NCBI GenBank assembly: GCA_003290165.1
Contig: QNQO01000511.1
Span: 124,001 to 188,000 of the forward strand
Length of the DNA: 64,000 bases
Source of the DNA: Berberis thunbergii
Lineage: Eukaryota > Streptophyta > Magnoliopsida > Ranunculales > Berberidaceae
Reading direction: 5' to 3'
Part shown: one piece after another, positions 55,001-64,000 of the stretch
Layout: every line of letters begins with the position of its first letter
Position numbering within the stretch: the stretch's first letter is position 1
The notes under the pieces: model-generated
Told to the model about the DNA's origin: nothing
The model's database searches: none
The model's input: the letters and a program-made list of their open reading frames with translations, nothing else
Translations under genes and position numbers: made by a program

Positions 55001-58000
55001 TGTGTATCTGTTGTGCTACCAGTCTAGGCATGAAAGATTCGTGGGGACCTTTGAAGGCATTGGCAGTTGCTGCTGCAGTAAATGGCATCGGTGATATTGT
55101 GCTGTGTTGTTTCCTAGGGTATGGCATTGCTGGCGCTGCATGGGCAACAATGGTGTCACAAGTAAGCTGATCACAATTTTCAATTTAACCCAATCAGTTA
55201 CGTTTCAAAGTATGAGTGCTTCCTTACCAATCTCCTAATTCCTAAATGCTTTACCCCCAATATTGTGACTTGTGTCTCTTCAGATCATTGCAGGTTATAT
55301 GATGATTGATTCTTTAAACGAGAAAGGTTTCAATGCTTTCTCTGTCTCAGTTCCATCGCCTAGTGAACTTCTGCAAATATTTGAGCTTGCTGCTCCAGTT
55401 TTCATAACAATGATTTCGAAGGTTTTATTTATTACCGTTTAACGGATTCTAGATGTATTTATGTACAGCATAGTTCATTTTATCTGAGAACCATTGATTT
55501 CAGGTGGCCTTCTATTCCTTGCTTACATATTTTGCCACATCTAAGGGTACAATCACCATTGCAGCTCATCAGGTGATATTCTCGCTTTCCAATATTGCAG
55601 CTTTGATTCCTTTCTTTATTCTATTGCTTCTTCCAATCTGAAAGGCACCTGTTGGGTTTATAACTTAGTAATTGTGTTACTGCAGGTTATGATTCAAGTT
55701 TTCTGCATGTGTACTGTATGGGGTGAACCACTCTCTCAGACTGCACAGTCATTTATGCCTGAGTTGATATATGGAGTGAAACGAAGTCTTGCAAAGGTTA
55801 ATATTTTTTTCTTTTAATCTATGTAACAATGACACTCTATTCTACCAAAAAAAGTGTGTCCATAACTATCGTGTTGGATGCTCATGTCCAAACTCACTAA
55901 TACTCCCATTGGACATTCCATGCTTAGATTATCGACTTCTTCACATATCTTGAAAACTTTCAATTTTATGCTAATGTTACAAGTATACTACAACAAGTTA
56001 GCAGTACATGCAGCAATTTTGACCTACAAGGAATGAATGTGATTAATAAAAAAAAAAATGTATCGCTTAAAAGTAAATAATAGTGAAGTGTACACAAGTG
56101 TCCCTAGCGTACCCCGTACTGTTTTTTTGCCAAACATTTATGAAACTTTATATCCGTGTAACCTTATTGTTATACGTAATTTTTAATTATTATTTTTGTA
56201 TTTTCAATCCTCCTAGGCTGCAACCCAATTACCTTGTGGTTAGCTATCAGATTGGCTGCAGCTAAAGCTCTTTAAGATTTCTGTAGCAAAAACTGCAAAG
56301 TTACGTAATATTTATTATAAATAACATTGAAGGAACAATGTTTAGAATTGCATCCTTTGTTCGAGTTGACTCTTCAGAAATGCTCTAAAAGTTTTGCAAT
56401 ACAAAACAGGCACGAATGCTTCTCAAGTCACTCGTGATCATTGGAGCTATAACAGGAATTACATTGGGTATAATTGGAACCTCAGTTCCTTGGTTATTTC
56501 CCAAACTTTTTACAACTGACCAAGAGGTCATTGGACAGGTTAGTTTTGTTTCTCAAATATAATTTCTCTGGTCCCTACCCTGGGTAAAACTAGGTTTTCT
56601 TTCTTATAATGTTCTTATGATGACTATCAAATTGATGCCGTCTGAGGAAGGACCAGTGAGTTCTGCTGATAGGTGGAAGAATACCGACTGTGGAAAGGCA
56701 ATATGCCAATTGTTATGGAGCTAAATCTCCTATTTTAAAGTATGAGTAAGCTGCATTAAGTATGTAACTATATAATTTCGGAGTTGCCCAAGACATCTAT
56801 TGGATCTATTGGATTTATTGGATCTGACAAGGAATATAATTAACTTTCCTACATTTATCAAACTTATGAAGGAAAAATGAAAATCAGGTCAATCAATATG
56901 GATGATGTGTTCATATAGATAATTGTACAGTCCCCATTTTTCACATTCTTCGTTTCTTTTGTACATGTAGATGCATAAAGTGTTGCTTCCATACTTCATT
57001 GCACTAATGGTGACGCCCCCAACTCATAGTCTGGAGGGAACATTGCTGGTAGGTTTCTTGAACCATTTAAGTTCCATTTTTATTTTGAATATATAAAATC
57101 TAAAATGATTAATATCAATCAGTTATTAAGCACATTAGACATTAGCATTAGTCTAAGTAAAGTGGCATAATTAACTACTCAAAATCCACTTAAGATTTTT
57201 TTTTTTTTTTTTTGTTAATTCCCTCCCAAATGTTCAACTTTTTTGATTTTTTTGTCTTGAAAAAATCATGAGAGTTGAGCAGCTTGGGCACGTGGGGCCC
57301 CATACCTTTTTAGGACAACATTGGTATCATGCCTTGAGAAATAGTGGTTGGCTTGTCAAATTCGAGTTACAATATTCATTACAAACCTGCCTTTAATTTT
57401 CAAGCTAACTATGCTATCTTTTTATGATTTAGGATGTTGTTTGATGAATGCATCCTATATTTTGTTTGACTAAATTCGGTTAATGCATTTACTTATTTGC
57501 CCAGGCTGGTCGAGATCTCACATTTCTTAGTTTCTCAATGAGCGGATGCTTTTCTCTGTGTGGCCTTATAGTGATGGTATGTCTTCTACTTTTTGGACTG
57601 ATAATTGTTGAATTCATAATATCTCTGGTTATCATAATATCAGTTTTTTGCTTCCTTTTACAATCAAGTCTGCTGAGTATTTGATATTACTTGATATGTA
57701 TGGTAAATGGGTAATCAAGTACATATATTCACAAATATCATCCTTACCATACCCGAGTCTAGATTACGCCTGACGAATCACTAGCCCCATTTGCCAAGTC
57801 AATTTATTCCATCTCTTGTCTTGAGAACATTGAAACATATTTCACTCTTAACAGAAGTAATCTTTGGGTTCCTTATTGCGATGAATTAGGAATATGTCAT
57901 TGTATCAAGATACAAGAAGCTTATTATCTGAAGCCATGGGACCAAGTAGAGATTAGTTTACAATCTGATTTTCGTAAAGACTTCATCACCATGGAGATTG

Positions 58001-58551
58001 CCTCAGTAGTAGACGAACTCTCCTGAAACATCTACTCGGTGAATCTACATTTTAGAATAATTTGTGATTGTTTAATTTCTAACCAGTTGTGGAATTTACA
58101 TTTTGTTTGTGATCTTATGACTTCGCCAAAAACCAACCATATTCTCATCTAGATATAGGTGCCCCGCCTAATCGGCTAGAAACTCGGAGAAATCTTGATC
58201 TGGGTGTTCTCTCCAAAGCATGACTGAACTGGATTTCTTCGATTTTGTTTTAGAGTCTTTGATCCTTGTATTGATAAATTACATGTGCTTGTAACTAATC
58301 AGCTGGTGAGCAATAGAGGATTTGGTTTACCATGCTGCTGGTGGGGCCTTGCAGGATTTCAATGGGTAAATTTTTAACTCAGTATCACTTTCATTTAAAT
58401 GTTTTTTTTGATTTGAACTCTGCCAACTGAACTAAGTTGCTCCTTTTAGATTCGATTCACCCTCGCTTTAAGAAGGCTTACTTCTCCCGATGGATTACTT
58501 TACTCGGAGGAGTTCAGCCAGCGCCACATAAAGAAGCTGAAAGTTGCTTAA
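52047..58551 (+). CDS. Chloroplast MATE transporter, DETOXIFICATION 46 / EDS5-like
   Basis: Fourteen exons: 52047-52485, 52581-52675, 53495-53603, 53761-53816, 54757-54812, 55023-55161, 55284-55421, 55504-55572, 55686-55796, 56410-56538, 56971-57048, 57505-57576, 58303-58365, 58450-58551. All junctions are GT-AG and phases agree; 1656 nt, 551 aa. Residues 1-90 are Ser/Arg-rich, fitting a plastid transit peptide. MATE core follows: [60 protein letters not shown] and [20 protein letters not shown]. Then [49 protein letters not shown] and [10 protein letters not shown], about 12 membrane helices. These blocks match Arabidopsis DTX46 and its paralogue EDS5/SID1 (DTX47), plastid-envelope carriers; EDS5 exports the salicylic acid precursor isochorismate. 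Whether this copy does so is inference. The ATG at 52047 is the first in frame. Confidence 0.95.
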
Positions 58552-59472
58552 AGATTCAAGAAATCCTTTCTTAGCGAATGATTCATATATTTGTCATCTC
58601 CAGCTATAGCCTTACAGTGAAGATTTTGGGCCATCCTCAATTCAGAGCTTCTTATGTACGGCTGTCCGTCATACTCAAACCAGTTGCACTTGTGTGATGC
58701 CAACATGCCCAATTCAGAGCACTCGTAAGAGGTGGTATTGTTGCAGTTTACACTTCTAATGGTGTGTTCTTCATTCTTGAGGATTAGTGTTGTGTCATTC
58801 AAGTAATCCGTGATAGTTTGATCTGAGCTAATTAGGGCATGCTCTTCCAAATTGTAATATATTGTTGTATAACTGTCTAGTAATCTTTTACCCCTCGCTA
58901 ATAGAAAAAAAATAGTTGCTCTTCTAAGTAGTTGATTAGCATGAAAAATGTCGTTAACAACTTGTATTATAGTTGCAAGACGCAGGAGAATTGGTAATCA
59001 AAATGGCGACACTCCCGATCAAAACAATTCATTTTTGTATGTCAAAATGACCTATCTAGAATTTACTTTGATTTGCCTTATTGTACACATTGTTTCTATT
59101 TCAAAGCAATTTTGTGATGGCTGAACTTTAAAATTTTAAAACGCACTGGATTCATTTATTTTTCATTTCTTACCATAAAATATCATTCCCACCAAATGTT
59201 TACACGTTTTATCTATCGTCCTAGCAAAAAATCGATGGTAAATTTTCAATACTAAACTGAAGCTGTAACTTGGAATATCTACGGTAGGAGTGACACAAAC
59301 AGCAAGTAACTAGCACGTAGATCATCCTCTCAAGTCTCAAGGGATCATTGTATTTTGAAGTTTGCAAGCATATGTATCATTAGGCAAAAATTGGCATCCC
59401 AATCTGGACTATATAACTATCTAGGGTTGGATGAACCATGTTGTGTGTCACAGCGCCAGTAATTGGGCAAGT
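58552..59472. other. MATE gene 3' UTR and intergenic DNA
   Basis: The first ~300 bp after the stop are probably 3' UTR (TTGTAATATATTGTTGTATA near 58850). I see no further gene or repeat up to the copia relic's flank. Confidence 0.45.
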
Positions 59473-61320
59473 TCTATACCAAAATTTTCGCTTTGATTAC
59501 ACCCTGTGAGGCAAATGTGGTTTCTACTTAGTTTCAGTCCTATACACACAATTGTTTGCATACAATTAAACCAATAAGGATTGAAAAGAAAATATTCGTA
59601 GAATTGTATTGAATATAAGCTAACTCTGACCTAATCTTGTGGAAACAAGAAATCTAAGACTTCTTATTTTATTATGACTTTCCTATTCTGTAACATTTAT
59701 AGACTCTTTTTTTTTCTTTAACTCTGACTTAACCTTGTGTCGCTAGTGTCTTCAACAAAACCAACCACATCATCCAATTTGTCCCATAGAGCCTTCAATT
59801 TGGTAGAGTAGGTACTCACATTCATCGTCCCTTGAATGCAACCATGGATTTTAGATTCAATATTATAGATCTGCAATAATTAGTTTGTGCATACCTTTCT
59901 TTCAAATCAGTCCATACATTATATGCCAATTCACAGTACATGGTACTTGCCTGAAGGTCAAGTGAGATGGCGTGAATGAGCAATGATTTCACTAAGTTGT
60001 TGCAACGATTCTATTGTATTAGTTCATCGTTATTGGCTTTGTCGGCGTGTTTTCTGATAGAACCATCAACAAAACTCAACTTGTGTTTGGCTTTGAGACC
60101 CATGATCATCCCTCAACTCTATATATAGTAATTAGTAGGAGTAAGCGGCTGTGAAACAAGAGTCACTCCAAGTTGATCAGAGTGGTGAAGATAACATGGA
60201 TGATGAAGATTGTCATATGGTGAGGTGGTGGTAGTGCCACTGCTTGTATTGTCACTCATGGCGGTGGCGATTTTGTGGTGTACTAGTGGATCTAAACTCT
60301 GGGTCCAAACAGTTTTTTTTCTCATCCCCCCCCCCCAACACTCTGTCTTCCTCATTAGAGTGATGAAGGGGGCTATATTGACTCATAGGTTACCTATTCC
60401 CTCCCAACACTCCTTCAATTCTTGGGTTCTTTGTCAGTCGAGTGAGACTGATAAAGAGGGTTCGTGTGGGAAAGGAAGAGGAGGTTGCCAACGACGTGAG
60501 AAACGGAGAGACGAGGAACGATTCTGCTTGCCAGATCTCTGTGCGCGATCTGGTTGCGACGAGGGACGATTCTGGTTGCGAGATCTCTGCGTGGTGGTTG
60601 CGAGATCTCTGCGTGGTGGTTACGAGATCTCTGGTTCTGGTTTGTGTATTGAATGTTGAATCACAATTGCAATCGAGTTGAATCGATTGGAAAAATGCTC
60701 TTTCGTTCTGGTTTGAGCTCGTTCAATTCGACTCTGATCATGGATTGTTTACATCAGTTAGTGGGACGAATTCGTGGAGAGATCCATCCAGTTGTACTGT
60801 GTCGATCGCCAATCTACACGATACGTGACGAAATATAGACACTGTGATGGGAAGCTGGATGATGGTCTGGTTGGCTAGCTGGTGATGATGGGTGTAGGAT
60901 GGACAATGGTGGTTTGTTGGTTGGAGAAGGGTTTGATTCATCAGATAAAGTGGCTCTGCGGCTAGGGTTTAGTTCAGTAGAGAAATTGGCTCTGATTCCA
61001 TAAAAAGAAAGTATTCGTAGAATTGTATTGTATTGAATTGTTGTATAATTTCTTGATTGAATACAAGCTTATATAAGCGAACTCTGACTTAACCATGTGG
61101 AAATAGGAAACCTAATATTTTTATTATATTATGACTTTTCTAACATATTTTATACTGACTTTCCTATTCTGTAACATATGTAGATTTTTTTTCTTTAACA
61201 CGTGAGGAATTTCTATATAAAATTTTCTGCTTTGATTACACCCTGTAAGGAAACTAAGGTTCATGCTTAGTTTTAGCTCTAGACACAGTATTCTTTGCAT
61301 ACAATTAAATCAATCAGGAT
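59473..61320. mobile_element. Decayed copia element (gag only) with flanking ~110-bp duplicates
   Basis: On the minus strand: LTR relic 61001-61200 (200 bp), PBS-like TGGAATCAGAGC (60989-61000, one mismatch to the initiator-Met PBS), a GT/CT-rich leader, gag (59735-60259) and second LTR relic 59582-59722 (141 bp, internally deleted). The LTRs share ATTCGTAGAATTGTATTG and TTTCCTATTCTGTAACAT. Outside each LTR lies a diverged ~110-bp block (59473-59581 and 61212-61320; TTTGATTACACCCTGT...TTTGCATACAATTAAA) in the same orientation. Pol is missing. Confidence 0.7.
59735..60259 (-). pseudogene. Copia gag relic with in-frame stops
   Basis: It starts MSDNTSSGTTTTSPYDNLHH, then YLHHSDQLGVTLVSQPLTP and NYYI. 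Two stops follow (TAG where Trp of NYxTW is usual, and TGA where Arg is usual). The frame then continues MGLKAKHKLSFVDGSIRKHA and, after another stop, LLIHAISLDLQASTMYCELA with VWTDLKERYAQTN. This is the standard order of plant copia gag. Confidence 0.85.
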
Positions 61321-62589
61321 TACACAAAACACACACTGTATTTGAGATAAATCCCTTAGTTTATTGCCTTGATGTATGAGCACCGACTCAATTTGAACAA
61401 GTTATAGGATCTCACAAGATTACTCCAGCAATCTATATTTGACACAAGTTTGCTCCTACAAACTCATATCTTCATCTTTTATCCTCCCAAATGCCTCATA
61501 AAATGGATACATCATTCAAAACTCCGCAATAACTAAATATCCATGTGTCAATCAAGCATTTGCCACCAAAGAAACCAACGTAACCAATACATTTCATTAC
61601 ATGTCCAAATACAAGCCTTCTTGTATTCAAACACTCAAATCAGGCTTGCAAGCCTTGGTCGAACATTCATACTAAGCCCAATGATGCGAGCATCCATACT
61701 CTGATTTGATGGCCAATCGTCCGTCATCAGTTCGTCACCACACACCACCATCCATGCGTGCATCAATCATGCGTGAGTCCCCCCCACGCAGTCTAGACCG
61801 TCAGCCATCCATGCATACGCGGAGCATGCATCGTGCAAGCATGCATAATCCTGGGTTTGTCTATCCATTACTAAGCCAATGTGCCTCATGATTGGCTCGT
61901 GTCCCATGCATGTCTAGTCAGTTCTTCGGTCATCTCATTTATCCTCAAGTAATCCCAATTCATTCTCAAGCATGGCAATGCACCGACTCTACATCCATCT
62001 TGACAAATACTTGGGAGACACCTTCCTCTAATGTAGACGCTAAGCACTTGGGGCATTTTTCAAAAGGAAACATTGGGGATTGAAACCATCGGGAATGCCA
62101 CTAGATCACCCTTGACTTAGGCATTCCCTACTACACTGACTTCGACATACATTTTCATTATAATTACCCTTACAAGACCCATACCAACACCTGTTTATGG
62201 GCAAAACCCTTGTACAAAACCAATCCATACAAAACATACAAATAAAGGTAACATAAACATAAACATGAACATTGCTCTAACATTGTCCATGGCATAAAGT
62301 GATCCAGCATCCATACTTGGTCACCTTTACTAGAGTTTTACTGTATTCTTCACTTGGATCCGTTCAACAAAGCCTTCCAATTTTCATCTAGCAACTTGGC
62401 AGACACATGCCTTCACTTACATTCAGCCAATGCACGCATATGAATGCATCAAGATGTTGGTTGATCTATGATGAGTTACTGAGGGTCTGATAAACCACCC
62501 CAACTAAACCTGCTTGACATCCTCGCTGAGGCTTTCAGCATCAGACTCATTGATCATCCTAATCCTGATGGTATTATCTTTCCCTCCAT
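61321..62589. other. Unassigned DNA, CATGC-rich, probably decayed retrotransposon
   Basis: The 61690-61910 stretch is rich in CATGC/GCATG words (ATCCATGCGTGCATC, CATGCATACGCGGAGCATGC). No pol domain could be read on either strand. It may be the remains of the internal region of the Ty3 element whose gag lies at 62590-63290. Confidence 0.35.
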
Positions 62590-63290
62590 CAGTCATTACA
62601 TTTGTGTTAGCATGTCCATTTTCTTTCCACCATCATCCCTTGACGGTGTGAACATTTTCTTTCCCTTGTCGAACTTATTGTCTAATCCACCCTTTGATGA
62701 TTCTTGGACCACCCTATAATCTACCAAGCCACCCGCAACAACCAATGCTTGCGATAGATCCTTGACACCAAGCCTATGCAATTCCATCTGCGCCCATGGT
62801 GGAACTACATGAATGAAATTGAACAATTTGTCCTCATCACTCATATTGCTAACCTCCAACATGAGTGAAGAGAATTGTTTTACATAGTCTCGCAGTGATC
62901 CAGTATGCTTCAACTTCCTCAACGACTCCCAGGCCATCCATGCAATATTTGTGGGCAGAAATTGGTCCCTCAATTCAGTCCTCATTGTCTTCCATATCTG
63001 GATCAGAGGCCTACACCTTGCAACATCACCATCAAAACATGCGCTCCACCATAATTTTGCATCTTTAATGAGATACATATTTGCATGACCGACTTGCTCT
63101 TCATCAGGGGTGTGGATAATCTTGAAATACTGCTCCATATTCCATATGAAGTTCTCTAGTTCCTTGGCATTCCTATCTCCCTTGAAGGCATTGGGTTATG
63201 AAATTCTAACTTTTTCTCTGGGCAAACCCCTTTGCCCTTGAGGAACTGTCGCAATAACCCTCTTTAATACTAAAATTTCAACCTCAAAAT
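62590..63290 (-). pseudogene. Ty3/gypsy gag relic
   Basis: Minus-strand frame: GDRNAKELENFIWNMEQYFK, AKLWWSACFDGDVA, MRTELRDQFLPTNIAWMAWE, SLRDYVKQFSSLMLEVSNMS, DEDKLFNFIHVVPPWAQMEL and DLSQALVVAGGLVDYR. This is the plant Retrotrans_gag (PF03732-type) pattern. The upstream part (63139-63290) is joined only after a frame change (PREKVRIS and similar). No zinc knuckle, protease or RT is seen downstream. Confidence 0.85.
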
Positions 63291-63981
63291 TTGAGGTTGT
63301 GTCCCTGCAAAACGTAATCTTCTTATAATCATTATGAACGCCAAAATAATTTTCTTCTAATCATTATTTTTTCCTTGTAAAGTAGCTTCCCGATTCCTTA
63401 GTATTTTCTTGCGATGCTTTTCTCATATCTTTGGAAAAAGGAAAATGTACTCAAAATCCCTTTAATTTCATATCAACTTAAGTAAAAACGTTGGTTGTAG
63501 TTATCTATTCTAGGAAGCCCTTCATCAAATAACTTATATTCACTGAAAAAGGATAATATTTAATTTTTTGTTTTAAAAGATGCCCTGAGTCAACTCATAC
63601 CGACATAAGAAGGTTTTCTCTTCATTTTTTGAAATTTGTATATTGCTTTTATGAAATCAGGTTTGCATCAGCGATCACCTTCTCAAAGAGAAAAAAAAAA
63701 AGGTGTTACTATAGTCAAACTCAAAGAGTTTCTAAACCATGAAAATATGATTGTCATTTTTAGACACTCATTTTCTCAAACAAGAGCTTTACTATTTTGA
63801 ACGCCAAAAGTTACTTTCTTCCAATCATCCTTCTAACGGATTCTATCAATTTCAATGTCTATTAGGGCAAATGGGCTTCTATCTTTTCAAAGTCTATTAA
63901 AGCGATCATGTGAAAGGTGACGACTTTCGACCAAAATTTTTTATGTTACTGATTTATTAAATAATGAACATCCTGACCACA
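63291..63981. other. Intergenic, nothing recognised
   Basis: AT-rich. A diverged internal repetition (TCTTCTAATCATT(A/C) and AACGCCAAAA(T/G)) occurs near 63320-63365 and 63800-63830. No gene is supported. Confidence 0.4.
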
Positions 63982-64000
63982 GCACCAGTGGTCTAGTGGT
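63982..64000 (+). tRNA. tRNA-Gly (GCC), 5' end, cut by the window edge
   Basis: GCACCAGTGGTCTAGTGGT is the exact first 19 nt that I know for plant tRNA-Gly(GCC): the acceptor strand GCACCAG, then the D-arm/A-box TGGTCTAGTGG. The anticodon and 3' half lie outside the window, so a tRNA-derived repeat cannot be excluded. Confidence 0.75.

Noticed and set aside
58548..58850. 100-aa minus-strand frame overlapping the end of the MATE gene
   Set aside because: It lies in the 3' UTR of the MATE gene, antisense, without a recognisable domain.
61706..61891. 61-aa plus-strand frame with Met/Ser/His/Arg repeats
   Set aside because: Produced by CATGC-rich repetitive DNA; no coding signature.

Overview
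The window is nuclear DNA from a flowering plant, most likely a eudicot. The evidence is a spliced CYP84A (ferulate 5-hydroxylase) gene, plant organellar PPR genes, a type I MADS-box gene, a 14-exon plastid-type MATE transporter, plant LTR retrotransposons primed by initiator tRNA-Met, and a very dense population of AT-rich MITEs. Introns have GT-AG borders, apart from one GC-AG intron. I cannot name the species.

Host genes that look intact: an AGL80-like Mgamma MADS-box gene (2691-3455, +, single exon); a small plant-specific protein gene of five coding exons (20277-25666, +); a PLS-class PPR gene (29128-31095, -, single exon); ferulate 5-hydroxylase (36536-38194, -, two exons); a chloroplast DETOXIFICATION/EDS5-like MATE transporter (52047-58551, +, 14 exons, 551 aa); and the first 19 nt of a tRNA-Gly gene at the right edge. 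Gene relics: a phosphoserine phosphatase 3' end with a frameshift (1015-1928, -), a CYP84A pseudogene in two pieces (26505-27022 and 32679-32932, +), a raffinose synthase/seed-imbibition-protein 3' end (33461-33789, +), and PPR fragments carried inside long LTRs.

Layout. 0-5.6 kb: PSP relic, MADS gene, one unrecognised ORF. 5.6-13.7 kb: an 8-kb almost perfect inverted repeat. Two 3.42-kb arms, each a chromovirus-type long LTR carrying a PPR fragment, face each other across a 1.17-kb GC-rich spacer. The spacer is a tandem multimer of a TRIM-type mini-retrotransposon (268-bp LTR, about 117-bp internal part with PBS and PPT). 14.1-18.8 kb: a Ty1/copia element on the minus strand with 228-bp LTRs and a decayed reading frame. 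19-25.7 kb: the five-exon gene, with a hAT-like element in its first coding intron. 26.3-36.2 kb: a broken CYP84A copy split by a MULE, a PPR gene on the opposite strand, a Tourist-like MITE, 9-bp-TSD MITEs and a nested stack (MITE > PIF/Harbinger-like element with a captured gene end > hAT MITE and foldback MITE). 36.5-38.2 kb: the intact CYP84A. 40.7-50.1 kb: a tandem duplication of a roughly 4.7-kb non-genic unit, in which one copy has gained a hAT MITE that the other lacks. 52-58.6 kb: MATE gene. 59-63.3 kb: copia and Ty3 gag relics.

The host genes do not form one pathway. F5H acts in lignin and sinapate synthesis, the MATE protein is related to the plastid salicylate-pathway exporter EDS5, and the PPR protein would act on organellar RNA. 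The most unusual parts are the inverted-LTR/TRIM-concatemer structure, the retrotransposon and MITE gene captures, and a family of very short elements with exact 9-bp target duplications, several of which can be delimited to the base. All calls come from reading the sequence; no alignment or database search was run.
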